A stretch of DNA of 64,000 nt, from assembly GCA_947470895.1 (NCBI GenBank), contig CANIVF010000011.1:21046-85045 (forward strand), given 5' to 3'. The position numbers and the translations under genes are program-made. Below are positions 7,561-16,478 of this stretch, one piece after another. Positions within the stretch are counted from its first letter, which is position 1. Every line of letters begins with the position of its first letter. This DNA comes from Bacteroidota bacterium. Lineage in GTDB: Bacteria > Bacteroidota > Bacteroidia > Cytophagales > Cyclobacteriaceae. A model generated the notes under the pieces. The model ran no database searches and had not been told where the DNA came from. It saw only the letters and a program-made list of their open reading frames with translations.

Positions 7561-8289
7561 TTAAAATAGCATTCCGCTATCAACTTGCTCAAGTACTTTT
7601 GGAACATTGGAAGATTCTTTTCTACTGGTGATCAGTTTGCTGATTGTGTATGCTTCCATCTTATCATCATCAAAGGGTTGGCACATGGCCAATACATCGT
7701 CTTTGGTTAATTCAGGATTGAGCCAGTCTTTCTCATACATCTTAGGAATAATCACCGGCATTCGTTTTTTATTATTGTGAATTCCTTCCATCAACTTATT
7801 TGCCTTGGTGGTAAGCACAGAATACGTAAGAAACTCCTGGTCATTTGATTTATCAGTCCAGGCAGCATAAATGCCAGCCACAGAAAATATCTTTTGATTC
7901 TTTAGATAAATATAGTGTGGAGTTTTCTCTTTCCCTTTTGAGTCTTCCCATCGCCATTCAAAAAATCCGGTCATAGGTATCAGGCATCTCTGTCCCTTCT
8001 TTATTGAGTCTCTGTATGATGGCTTGTCATACATTTCTTCGCTGATACAATTCAATGTTTGGTTTCTGAGCTTCAATGCGTCAGGTAATGATTTTATAAA
8101 CCAAGGAATGAGGCCCCATGAATACAGACTCACAGCATTTGATGCTAATACAACCGGTGAAGGAATGTGATTGAATCCGTTTTCATGATACATCCGTGAC
8201 CAATCTTCTTTCAACCGATCTTCAAGATTATAGTGATAATAATTTTCAAGATCACTGATTGAGAAGTCTTTGGAATCGTGGTAACACAT
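7561..8289 (-). CDS. SRAP-domain protein (HMCES/YedK type)
   Basis: 242 aa SOS-response-associated peptidase. Family members cross-link through Cys2 to abasic sites in single-stranded DNA and protect them. Present here are Cys2 directly after Met, Glu111 (GFFEWRW) and His171 (GIHNNKKRMPVII), the residues for crosslink formation and reversal; length is normal. Cytoplasmic. It is the last gene of a leftward operon with three small unknown genes (gaps of about 10, 16 and 30 bp). The operon is bracketed by two IS21-like elements, and the 3' end of a second SRAP gene survives at 4993-5067. Confidence 0.9.
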   Translation of the reverse strand: MCYHDSKDFSISDLENYYHYNLEDRLKEDWSRMYHENGFNHIPSPVVLASNAVSLYSWGLIPWFIKSLPDALKLRNQTLNCISEEMYDKPSYRDSIKKGQRCLIPMTGFFEWRWEDSKGKEKTPHYIYLKNQKIFSVAGIYAAWTDKSNDQEFLTYSVLTTKANKLMEGIHNNKKRMPVIIPKMYEKDWLNPELTKDDVLAMCQPFDDDKMEAYTISKLITSRKESSNVPKVLEQVDSGMLF

Positions 8290-8319
8290 AAAAATTGTCG
8301 GTTCGGATTATCGTTGGAT

Positions 8320-8682
8320 TTAAAATCTAGATTCTCTCTTCCTATCAGCTAACTTCTTCCTTACAATATGTTGAAGTATTATGAACCAAGTCTCATCATC
8401 TTCTTCCCGAAACAATATTCTCTTTAATGATGGCTCAAAATACTTTCTACCAAATCTCGCAAAAATCTCTGTCCTGGAAAACTCTCTACTTGCCTTTAAG
8501 AACTCATCTTCAAAAACTTGTTTCCATTTCGCAGTATTCAGGTGAAAGACTTTATGCAGAAAAATCCAAGTCAGTTCGATATCATCTTCATCAAATAGCT
8601 GCCTGAGTTCTACCGGCATTATGCTCTCCAGTCTAACCCGCTCTGCCTCATATTCCCTCCTGCGCCTTGCACTCATTCCCAT
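8320..8682 (-). CDS. Unknown 120-aa protein in the SRAP operon
   Basis: Not recognised. Highly charged, rich in Arg/Lys/Glu and probably helical, with no signal peptide or membrane segment. It starts with a basic stretch (MGMSARRRREYEAERVRLE) and ends basic (KKLADRKRESRF). Located 30 bp upstream of the SRAP gene and 16 bp downstream of the next unknown gene on the same strand, so co-transcription is very likely. A nucleic-acid-binding role is only a guess from the charge. Confidence 0.65.
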   Translation of the reverse strand: MGMSARRRREYEAERVRLESIMPVELRQLFDEDDIELTWIFLHKVFHLNTAKWKQVFEDEFLKASREFSRTEIFARFGRKYFEPSLKRILFREEDDETWFIILQHIVRKKLADRKRESRF

Positions 8683-8698
8683 TTGACAACCCTCACCA

Positions 8699-9061
8699 TT
8701 AACTTCCCTTTACTACATCCAAAATCGCGTTATAATAAACCTGAAGTTCTTCATTTGTAAAAGCAAATTCAGGATCGAGGTGATCAAGATCAAGCTTTTT
8801 ATGTACATGCATGATCTTGGCCATTTCTGTCGCGTTCAAATTTCCTTTTTCAATAAAATAAATGAATCTGTATTCCTTTTGGTCCAGATGTGGATACGTC
8901 TCTTTTAAAGTCACCATTGAAAAATGATCATCGGGCTGACACTCCTTCCAAACTGGCTTAAGGTGTGGTCGTGTATGTAAAATCATTTTTACCAGGCTGT
9001 CTCTGAAAATTAATTTCTGTCTTGCTACAGCGGCAAAGAATTCCATAAAGTGCTCCTTCAT
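8699..9061 (-). CDS. Unknown 120-aa protein in the SRAP operon
   Basis: Not recognised. Soluble, mixed charge. The section YRFIYFIEKGNLNATEMAKIM looks like a helix-turn-helix-type helix pair, although no clear family fits. It lies 10 bp after the first gene of the operon and 16 bp before the third. Transcribed leftward with SRAP. Confidence 0.65.
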   Translation of the reverse strand: MKEHFMEFFAAVARQKLIFRDSLVKMILHTRPHLKPVWKECQPDDHFSMVTLKETYPHLDQKEYRFIYFIEKGNLNATEMAKIMHVHKKLDLDHLDPEFAFTNEELQVYYNAILDVVKGS

Positions 9062-9071
9062 ACGTTATGAT

Positions 9072-9422
9072 TTATGATTTTTGTTGAGCGAACAATAGGT
9101 CGTCTATCTCCTGGAAAAAGATTGCATTATTCAATTTCACCGTTGTCCTTTTTTTGATCTGCTCAAAAATGGAAGCATAATCAACAAGATCAATATCCTT
9201 CTTTTGCAGGGTATTGAGTTTGGCTTTTATTTCCTCTAGTTCATCAGGTGTTGCGAAAGCGTTATACCTAAACGCTAAATAGTATGGAATATCCTTCAAG
9301 AATTTGTTGATGAATAAATCCCGATGCTGGTTGATCACTTGCTTGACTTGAAATAGTCTTACGTGCTTATCTCTGGCTGTTATTGGAACACTGCCGAGTA
9401 GGAGGGATTGGATGGTCTTCAT
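9072..9422 (-). CDS. Unknown 116-aa protein, first gene of the SRAP operon
   Basis: Not recognised. Soluble and predicted largely helical, with no export signal. First gene of the leftward operon; a palindromic operator-like site lies 35-74 bp upstream of its ATG. The three upstream genes are all 116-120 codons long but show no obvious mutual similarity. Confidence 0.65.
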   Translation of the reverse strand: MKTIQSLLLGSVPITARDKHVRLFQVKQVINQHRDLFINKFLKDIPYYLAFRYNAFATPDELEEIKAKLNTLQKKDIDLVDYASIFEQIKKRTTVKLNNAIFFQEIDDLLFAQQKS

Positions 9423-9456
9423 TTGCCTTGGCGTTTAACGGAAGCAAGTTAGTTAA

Positions 9457-9496
9457 ATACTAATATCATTAGTATTAAATCTAAAAATATTAGTAT
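9457..9496 (-). promoter_or_regulatory. Operator-like palindrome upstream of the SRAP operon
   Basis: The perfect 19-bp palindrome ATACTAATATCATTAGTAT (9457-9475) has 8-bp arms, and a third half-site ATTAGTAT lies at 9489-9496. Placed immediately upstream of the leftward operon, it is a good candidate for repressor binding. No known regulator motif is matched with confidence. Confidence 0.5.
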
Positions 9497-9546
9497 TAAT
9501 GGTTTGAAAAGTTCATTTTTAAATCAATTTAGAGCTTTAATATAGC

Positions 9547-9744
9547 TTCCGGACAATTTGACCACCTGATTTAAGTTAAAGATGTATTGAGATCGGTTGA
9601 CCTAAACAGCTTATTGAATAGGCTAACTCTGCGCCTTTTCTAAATCATTTTTGATGGCCCACATTTTTTAACTCAGATCATGACTTGACTTTTAGTGGTC
9701 ACTTTGTAACGGTGATCAATTGGTCAGTTTAACCGGAATATCCA
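9547..9744. mobile_element. IS21-like MITE, copy 2 (left tip missing)
   Basis: Direct repeat of 7289-7515. Homology begins at TTCCGGACAATTTGACCACC and runs to the intact right terminal repeat ACCGGAATATCCA (9732-9744). The outer left tip of about 26 bp is gone. Its right end abuts an IS3 transposase gene exactly within the DNGPEF-type motif, while the left flank is unrelated, so there was a deletion or recombination rather than a simple insertion. Confidence 0.7.
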
Positions 9745-10008
9745 ATTGGACCAGAGTTCCGATCAGAACGTTGTCAATTTTGGCTGCAAAACAATCACAT
9801 CGAATGGAGTTGTATGCACAAAGGAAAGCCACAACAGAATGCAATCATCGATCGATTCAACAAAACATACCGTGTTGATGTGCTGGATGCCAATCTGTTT
9901 TATTCCATTGAAAAAGCAGATGAAGTAACCGAAAGGTGGGTAGATAATAATAATCACGAAAGGCCACATCAATCAAATCAACGATCGAGCACCCATGGTT
10001 TACCTTGA
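9745..10008 (+). pseudogene. IS3-family transposase (OrfB) C-terminal fragment
   Basis: The frame reads GPEFRSERCQFWLQNNHIEW, then HKGKPQQNAIIDRFNKTYRV, DVLDANLF and NNNHERPHQS. This is the DDE integrase core end of IS3-type OrfB, including the second catalytic Asp region and the final Glu helix (QQNAxIDRFN, with Asp in place of the usual Glu). The upstream half is missing because the IS21-like element abuts it. Homology ends near 9980, where it meets the truncated gene on the other strand. Confidence 0.8.
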
Positions 10009-10921
10009 AGTTGCTTTCAGTCAAATGCAGCACCAGTTTCCTTTCTTCCGAAACATGGAAATTCAGGGTAGAGTCACGCCTATAAATGAAGACTCGGTTA
10101 TTGTCCACGTCCGCTTGTTGGATGAAAGAATTAATGGCCTCAGATTTTTTTTGATTCAATCTCTTAACCTGATTCGAACGATAATCCAGAAGCGTGATCT
10201 CCTGTTTATTTGTAGGGTGAAGAAACAATTCGCCCGATGGAAGAGAAAAAACCCTGCGACCGGTGTTGATTAAAGAAGCCGTTTCTTTGTTTAGGGTACC
10301 AAGGATGGACCATTTCTTTTTGTTAAGGTCCAGCTTCCAGGCCCTGAATGTGTCAGTAAGCCCATCCGAGTATAAATTCTTAGACCAAATCCGAGCATAA
10401 GACCTTGCTGGGTAAATGAGGTTGCCATGCTTTTTATTAAACCACAGCGACCAGTCCATAAGTGGATTATTGATGAGCACGGGCAACTCTCTATTGATTA
10501 ATTCTATTTCCCAGCCATGCTTATCGGAACGAAAAAATCGCAAATGACCATTGTAGTTCCAGAATCCATAGCCGCTCAGTGAGTAAATGGTGTCCCTATA
10601 GCTGAAAGTATAGGCCCCAAAATTATACCTGGTATAATACGTAGAATCAATGCGGGTAAATGCACCGGTGCTATCAATCCGATAAACTCTTCCGGTTCCA
10701 TCTGGTAGGTAATAAAGCTCTTTGCCAGAGGCCACCAGGTTTCCATCTCCTCTTGAGCCAATCCTTGAATCTATATCTATCGAAAATAAAGGCTCTTTGT
10801 AAACACGCCTATGAATCGCGATCTCATCGGCTGGAGTCTTATTGGTTAATAAGTCGGCAGGAATAGGTGCATTACTTTGTCCATACTTATGAAACCCCGC
10901 CATCATGATGATTAAGACCAT
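9857..10921 (-). pseudogene. Exported propeller-like protein truncated by IS3 debris
   Basis: The gene-derived part is about 10921 down to 10005. It has a signal-like start (MVLIIMMAGFHKYGQS) followed by repeated beta-strand patterns such as ELYYLPDGTGRVYRID, TIYSLSGYGFWNYNG and RVFSLPSGELFLHP, suggesting a kelch- or propeller-like periplasmic domain. The last roughly 45 codons of the open frame are antisense IS3 sequence, so the native C-terminus is lost. An upstream TTG (10954) would extend it by 11 residues. Function unknown. Confidence 0.5.
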
Positions 10922-11061
10922 GATGGCATGATCACTCACCGAAAAATAGCCCAAATTACCGCGACACTACCTGGAGTTCCATGCTCTGTGTTTTGACATC
11001 CTATCCAAATTCAATTCTTTAATTATCTCAAAGTATTCAAAATCCTTCTGATTATAAAAAA

Positions 11062-11172
11062 AATTAGGTGAATTAGGTGACTCACGTATTTCCGGTATTT
11101 TTTTCCGGGAAAGTATGAGAGGAGAACATGCATTTGTAGTCAACAAACTACTGGTTGACGTTATTGAACACC
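11062..11172 (-). repeat. Recurrent upstream element, copy a
   Basis: Contains AATTAGGTGACTCACGTATT, GGTATTTTTTT and a small hairpin GTAGT/ACTAC (11136-11151), then a GACGTTATTGAACACC tail. Related blocks occur at 12366, 16188 and 42750. Each is upstream of a leftward gene; this one precedes the truncated propeller gene by about 140 bp. The rest of the 10955-11306 spacer shows nothing else I can support. Confidence 0.55.
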
Positions 11173-11351
11173 ATTACCTTCTGCCACTATCTCCATAATC
11201 ATTTCAAAAATAGTGTAAATAGGTGATTCCGGTATTTTAACTTGATGTGCTTTACCTTAATCTTTGCGTTTCACCGGACAATTTTTTGAGAAGCTAAAGT
11301 GATGGTATGTTTGAAACATCCTGTAATTTAGAAGTTATAAAACAAAAATGG

Positions 11352-11711
11352 ATGAGCATACAGGATAACATCGTGGATAAGCGCCTGTTAGCGCTGCTGT
11401 TTTTTATGTGTGTGGGTTATGGGTGTCAGGCGCAGAAAGTATATTCGGTCAGTTACAGTAATCAGGCCGATGTGAAGGTGTTTGTGGTGGACTATGCCAA
11501 CCAGGCTGACCTGAAGGTGTATAAAGTGAAGTATGCCAACCAGGCCGAAGGCAACGAAGGCCACTGGTTTTTTACGGAGTATGCCAACCAGGCGTATAAG
11601 AAGGTTTACTTCGTTGACTATGCCAATCAGGCTGACCTGAAAATTTATTTTGTAGCCTATTCTAATCAGGCAGGCTGGGTGAATAAGGCTAAGCAGCATT
11701 GGCTTTATTGA
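11352..11711 (+). CDS. Exported YANQADLKVY-repeat protein
   Basis: 119 aa from ATG 11352 (chosen because the signal peptide then sits at the N-terminus; the frame is open from ATG 11307). After a signal ending near GCQAQ the mature part is six copies of a motif of about 15 residues, Y-(A/S)-N-Q-A-D-(L/V)-K-V-(Y/F)-x-V-x-Y. The pattern resembles the small DUF6150-type exported repeat proteins of Bacteroidota. Function unknown; probably a compact repeat fold outside the cytoplasm. Confidence 0.75.
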   Translation: MSIQDNIVDKRLLALLFFMCVGYGCQAQKVYSVSYSNQADVKVFVVDYANQADLKVYKVKYANQAEGNEGHWFFTEYANQAYKKVYFVDYANQADLKIYFVAYSNQAGWVNKAKQHWLY

Positions 11712-11885
11712 TATTGAATGAGGCAACTCCAACAGAAATGAATGAGTACTGCGATCTTTATCCTAGCCGAGATTCTTCCGTCTTGTTCCGAGTGGGTAGC
11801 TTATACCTTATCCACAAAAAGAAATAGTAAGACAATTTTTGATAATTGGAAGTTGTGCGACAGCTACTGATGTTATGTGTAGTTT

Positions 11886-12170
11886 TTATCTACTCGCAGC
11901 ACCTCCGCCAGCACCGCATCCACCTATTCCAATGATATAGCCTAACCAATAAAAGAATCCCGTATTGTGTTCTGCATAAATACCAATATCAGCACCAGAT
12001 AACTTTCCAAGTAGGGAAAATACAATTATAAGGCCGTGCCAAATACCTGAAAAAAATCCAGCTTCGTTTGATTCATATCCTTGAGGCGCACATGAGGTAA
12101 GACTAGTTATACACATTAATAAAATTAGTCCAGTAGCAATTTCTTTTACTTTCATTTTTTTAAGTGTCAA
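11886..12170 (-). CDS. Small conserved lipoprotein of unknown function
   Basis: 94 aa. Lipobox LTSC at Cys27 (from the first Met; a second Met at residue 6 is plausible). The mature part carries FFSGIWHGLIIVFSLLGKL, DIGIYAEHNTGFFYWLGYII and a Gly-rich end, a pattern I associate with a small widespread Bacteroidota membrane lipoprotein family without known function. Two hydrophobic segments suggest membrane insertion besides the lipid anchor. A recurrent upstream element (copy b) lies about 200 bp before its start. Confidence 0.65.
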   Translation of the reverse strand: MTLKKMKVKEIATGLILLMCITSLTSCAPQGYESNEAGFFSGIWHGLIIVFSLLGKLSGADIGIYAEHNTGFFYWLGYIIGIGGCGAGGGAASR

Positions 12171-12365
12171 TGATTTTTTTACGAAAATTATTCCCCATTA
12201 ATGTCCATTGGCCTCCAGGCAGATTTGTTGTTACGGTAAATTGGTAATCGTGTATGAAAAGATGCACAGATTCCCCTTACCGGTGAGAGTTGTTGGCATT
12301 CAACGCCCACACCTATTAAAATTGCATCCTTTGACGTTTCTATTGTCAAATTTTATTAACCAAAT

Positions 12366-12510
12366 TCCATTAAAATGAAATGGCTTCCTACAAAAATTAG
12401 TGGAATTAGGTGAGTCATGTATTTTCAGGTATTTTTTTTATTGAAACATACCCAGATATTACATTTGTGTAGTTTTCAAACTACAGTCAGCGTTATCAAA
12501 AAATGACACC
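12366..12510 (-). repeat. Recurrent upstream element, copy b
   Basis: Shares AATTAGGTGAGTCATGTATT, the T tract, CATACCCAGATATTACATTT, hairpin GTAGTT/AACTAC (12469-12484) and GCGTTATCAAAAAATGACACC-like tail with copy c at 16188-16383. In both copies the homology continues into the thermonuclease gene, so b and c are part of a direct duplication of about 0.7 kb. Confidence 0.65.
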
Positions 12511-12575
12511 TGCGCAAGTCCAAGCAGCCACATCAAATTGCTTACCTTGTATATGAGCCTGATTGAATAGATCAA

Positions 12576-13040
12576 TTATCTACTTCGTGCTAATTTTCTA
12601 AACTCCCATGGAGCCATGGCATTTGGCTGTAGCCATAATCCTCTCTTACTGTTGCGCGCATCATTCTCCAATCTTGCCCAGGCAGGATTTTTATCATACG
12701 TTTTGTAATGCCAGGCTAATCCCGCTTGTAATAATTTCTCATTGATGTTTGCCCCATGAATGAAAACCATACCGATTATTCTTTTGTACCGGTCGGTATT
12801 CATCTCGTTCACAGTAACTATTTTTTCAAATATATTATCGGATAGAAATTGCTTAGCCACCATTCCGAAATCCTGTCTTTTTTCCGGGCAGTCAATACCA
12901 TGTAACCTGATTTTCATTTGTTTATGGTTAACCAACATGGTGAATGTATCACCATCCGCTATAGAAACTACTTTTCCAACCAGTTGGGAAAATGATGCCA
13001 GAGGGAGTAGTAAAAGAAGGAGTATTCGAAGTAACCTCAT
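12576..13040 (-). CDS. Secreted thermonuclease (SNase family), copy 1
   Basis: 154 aa from the ATG at 13040; the frame is open to 13121, but this Met gives a proper signal peptide (MRLLRILLLLLLPLASFSQ) and matches the start of copy 2. The staphylococcal nuclease-like OB-fold is complete: ADGDT (Ca-binding Asp), IRLHGIDCPEK (catalytic Arg, metal Asp, general-base Glu) and TDRYKRIIG (second catalytic Arg). An exported Ca-dependent nuclease for DNA or RNA is expected. It lies about 650 bp downstream of a caspase-fold gene on the same strand; the same order recurs in copy 2. Confidence 0.85.
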   Translation of the reverse strand: MRLLRILLLLLLPLASFSQLVGKVVSIADGDTFTMLVNHKQMKIRLHGIDCPEKRQDFGMVAKQFLSDNIFEKIVTVNEMNTDRYKRIIGMVFIHGANINEKLLQAGLAWHYKTYDKNPAWARLENDARNSKRGLWLQPNAMAPWEFRKLARSR

Positions 13041-13685
13041 AGCGTGTCTGGTGATAAGTTTGCAAGATCCTTTTCTTACGGCATAAAACTCTTGGAATGA
13101 TCTAAAAGAAGAGCCCCGCAAAAAAGGCAGGGTTTTGATTCCAGTCGGGTGAAATTAACGCTGGCAGGTTGCTCCTCAGCAGAGCCCGCTTCCGTTCAAC
13201 AATTCAAAATTTGAATCTATAATCAATATTTATAACCTATCAAAATTCTGAGCCATTTACCATGGAAGCTTTGCTGTTACTAACCAAAACGTTGCTTAAC
13301 TATTAAAACGCTACTTCAAAAAAGATGGGAACGCTAACCTATTGCTCAAGAAATAAAAATCAGCTTTAAATGATTCTGATTCTTTACGACAATCATAAAC
13401 GTTGCTTTCATGCTCATGATTTTCTCTTTTAAAAATGCTTACGACTTTGCCAGGTGCGTATATACGTCTGCTACTCTTTCTCGCTCAGCTCTATTAAAAT
13501 TCCATACCGAAAAATTGCCAAAGACTCAGCTCAACCCAGGCTCACAACGAACCCGAGCCAAACACGTGTTATTGTTCATATCTGCTTTCGTGCGTGACTG
13601 TGATTCGTTTAAACCTTATATGCTGTGGGGTGGTGGTAAAATCTCCATTTATTTTCACATTATTTTATGATTCAAATAAGCTTTT
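13041..13685. other. Spacer without supported gene
   Basis: The first roughly 35 bp belong to the duplication shared with 16914-16950. An imperfect GC hairpin with CCCCGC and GCAGGG arms lies near 13115-13135. An ORF at 13410-13670 has no protein-like features and is not called. Confidence 0.5.
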
Positions 13686-16136
13686 CTAGTCCTTGTAAAT
13701 TACCAAAGGGAAATCATTGCCAAATGAATAAGATGACGGAAACTGAGGACTTCCTTTGTATTGTTCAGAAATTTCAGGAACTCGATTTTCGATATAAATA
13801 CTAAGTTCTTTTATAGTCAATTTCTTGTCCCCATTGCCATCGGCCTTTCCAGAAATTCCTTCTAACAATGAATATGTAAAAGCACCATGTCCAAGTTTTT
13901 CAAATTCTGTAGCAAACTGACTTGTTCCAGAGGCCGTTATCCAAAATGATCCGGTACTTCTTGCTAGTTGGGCGATTGCCTTTTCTTCTTCGGCACCTCG
14001 CTGAGATAAAGTTTCGAGAGCTCCAGCGGACTGGCATGCGTCAAAAATAAAAATCTGCTTTTGAGCATTGATGGTTTGTGACAACTTTTTTAATTCCGAA
14101 GCAGATATGGCTTTTTCCTTAAGAGTGTCATCTTTTCCATACAATTGCGTTATGCCAGTGGGTACAATGTAGAAGTCGCGATCCTGGGCTGTAGGTCCGC
14201 TCATTACTCCATGTCCTGCATAATAAAAAACCAAAACATCCTGTTCTAAAGCATTTTTTTGGATTAGAGTAAAAGCTTGAATAATATTTTCCCTGGTTGC
14301 GTATTCATTACGAATATTAGTTACAATGATTTCCTTGAAGAGCCCATTAGCTATTTGTTTTAAACTATTTTGAAATGCATCAGCATCGGCTTGTGCATAG
14401 TTTAAATTGTATTTTGGGTTTTTGTATTGATTTATTCCAACACTAAAAATAAACATTCTAGGCTTGTCATCCGTTGAGCCTTTATAGGAAACGGTAAATT
14501 TGATCTTTTCGGATTCGATTCCAACTTTACTCTGAGCTGAGATTGAGAAATAGTTTTCCTCACCAAATGAAGTGGTGAGTTGTACATCGAAGTGGTAATT
14601 ACTTTTTCCTTCGTTAGGCTTGATTTTTTGAAGTTTGCCATTTTGAAAAAGGCGAACTTCAGTCACTTCCGTGGAGTTCTTTGCCACTTCAACGTCTATT
14701 CCAATATTTTTTTTGACGGAGGTAATCTGACTTCCAGCTAATAAAGGACTATTATCAATTTCATTGATAACAAGTTGTGGGACTTTGTCAATTACGTCAT
14801 CGGAATTAAATTCCGAAACTTGTGCCATTCGTGTATCATTGATTAATTCAGAAAATAGACGAGGAGTAAATCCTATTTCGTAGCGACTATCTAGTAGGGT
14901 TCGTTCATTTGATTTTTTCGAAGTCCAATAAACTTTGGATAAAGCATCTTTAGTCCCATCAATCCTCCCATCGCGCGCGATGACTGAATAATCTTCATTA
15001 CTGTCAACAAATATATAACCCACTATAGAATTTGATTGTGCATCGTAGATTTGGTTTATGTTGTTTTTATACGTGTTAATAAAAAATTTGCCACTTTCGC
15101 CAATTCTATATATTCTTTCGAAGTCAACCCCAATCTGATCTGTGGAAAACTTCATTGTTTTATTTTCTTCTGTGGTTGTAAATACTACATTATTATTTAT
15201 CAGATCGACTACATCAAAGGATTGTGTAGAGGTCATCAGTAACAATTTGTCATTATAACTAAGACCTTGTTGATAGTAAGTAATGTTAGCAAATTGCCCG
15301 TCTTTCATGATTTTTTCTGATCTTATCAATGTGATCGGATCGAGTTGGTAAATAAAAGTTGAATTTCTAAAGGCTATGGCTGCGGCACCTAATGATAAAG
15401 TCATGAGTGCGATTTTACCACCTGCCGACTTGATTTTTAAACCTGACGTAATTATTCCAGTTCCGTTTGAATTAAAAAAAGCCGAAGTGTAGATTTCCTT
15501 TTCTGAGACTGCCAGTAATTTCTTACTTGGTATATCAAATAAGTTCAAAGGATATGAGGACTTTGATTCAATTGCGCCAGCTACTATTCGTTTTCCATCT
15601 GGACTTAAATCCAAAACCGACACGCCTCCGCCTTTTATTTTAATATTGAAAATCTCTAAAAGAAGGTCGATATTAAACACCGAAATATGACCATCTTGCA
15701 TTCCTACTGCGATCAAATTTTGGCTATCAAGAAATGCAGTACGTGTTACTTGCTTTGAAAGCTCAAAAGATTTTAAAATAGTTTTGTTCCTCCAGTCAAA
15801 AACAATAAGAGAAGACTGTGATACAAAAATTATCCTATCCCCTTGATTGGTGAGTTTGAAGTCATTGAACTGTGCAACAGGGGCTTGAAGTCTAGCGACA
15901 AATTTATTGTTGATAACATCGAATATTTTTATGGTTCTGTCCTGAAAGGCAAATGCTAAATATTTGCCATTTAAAGAAACGGCCATTCCAGTTTGTTTTG
16001 AAATCGTTTTGGTACTGTCGTAACCAAGCCTAACCTTATCAACAGTCTGGGAGCAACAATAATTATAAGCAAATAAGCAAATTAGAAGAACCAGTAATTT
16101 AAATTGAGTTGTCGGGTTAGTGATGTTTTTTTTCAT
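13686..16136 (-). CDS. Exported propeller-caspase protein 1
   Basis: 816 aa. An N-terminal signal peptide ends near CCSQ. Residues about 35-400 form WD40-like strands (YLAFAFQDRTIKIFDVINN, GHISVFNIDL, SPDGKRIVAGAI). A beta-rich linker follows, then a C-terminal peptidase C14 domain from about 565 with catalytic His642 (FYYAGHGVM) and Cys701 (IFDACQSAG), both intact. An Asp-rich loop ADGNGDKKLT could bind Ca. An extracytoplasmic sensor-protease is implied; its substrate is unknown. Paralogous to the gene at 17140-19431, each followed by a thermonuclease gene. Confidence 0.85.
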   Translation of the reverse strand: MKKNITNPTTQFKLLVLLICLFAYNYCCSQTVDKVRLGYDSTKTISKQTGMAVSLNGKYLAFAFQDRTIKIFDVINNKFVARLQAPVAQFNDFKLTNQGDRIIFVSQSSLIVFDWRNKTILKSFELSKQVTRTAFLDSQNLIAVGMQDGHISVFNIDLLLEIFNIKIKGGGVSVLDLSPDGKRIVAGAIESKSSYPLNLFDIPSKKLLAVSEKEIYTSAFFNSNGTGIITSGLKIKSAGGKIALMTLSLGAAAIAFRNSTFIYQLDPITLIRSEKIMKDGQFANITYYQQGLSYNDKLLLMTSTQSFDVVDLINNNVVFTTTEENKTMKFSTDQIGVDFERIYRIGESGKFFINTYKNNINQIYDAQSNSIVGYIFVDSNEDYSVIARDGRIDGTKDALSKVYWTSKKSNERTLLDSRYEIGFTPRLFSELINDTRMAQVSEFNSDDVIDKVPQLVINEIDNSPLLAGSQITSVKKNIGIDVEVAKNSTEVTEVRLFQNGKLQKIKPNEGKSNYHFDVQLTTSFGEENYFSISAQSKVGIESEKIKFTVSYKGSTDDKPRMFIFSVGINQYKNPKYNLNYAQADADAFQNSLKQIANGLFKEIIVTNIRNEYATRENIIQAFTLIQKNALEQDVLVFYYAGHGVMSGPTAQDRDFYIVPTGITQLYGKDDTLKEKAISASELKKLSQTINAQKQIFIFDACQSAGALETLSQRGAEEEKAIAQLARSTGSFWITASGTSQFATEFEKLGHGAFTYSLLEGISGKADGNGDKKLTIKELSIYIENRVPEISEQYKGSPQFPSSYSFGNDFPLVIYKD

Positions 16137-16187
16137 GCTAATTTGAATAAGTTAGGATAGTTTGTTTGCCCCTTGCGAACAACATTC

Positions 16188-16383
16188 GTGTAAGCGCATG
16201 TTCGTGGCTCCTTTTATGCCAAAAGATGCGCATGTTTCCATTAAGATGAAATAGCGTTCTTAATAAATCAGCTGAATTAGTTGATTATCGTAGTAGAGGT
16301 AATTTTTGTTCATCGAAGTATACCCAGACATTCCATTTTTGTAGCTACGCAACTACAAGGAAGCGTTGTTTAACAATGACACC
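16188..16383 (-). repeat. Recurrent upstream element, copy c
   Basis: It lies directly upstream of propeller-caspase 1. Its 5' part (GCATGTTCGT, CTCCTTTTATG, TTTCCATTAAGATGAAA) is shared with copy d at 42750. Its middle and 3' part (TACCCAGACATTCCATTTTT, hairpin TTGTAG/CTACAA at 16339-16358, AATGACACCTGCGCAAGTCC) is shared with copy b. Confidence 0.65.
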
Positions 16384-16478
16384 TGCGCAAGTCCAAGTTG
16401 CCACATCAAATGGCTTACCTTGTATATCAGCCTGATTGAATAGATCAATTATCTATTTCGTGCTAAATTTCTAAACTT

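Noticed and set aside
13410..13670. 86-codon plus-strand ORF between nuclease 1 and caspase 1
   Set aside because: Residue composition looks random and there is no ribosome site or known motif.
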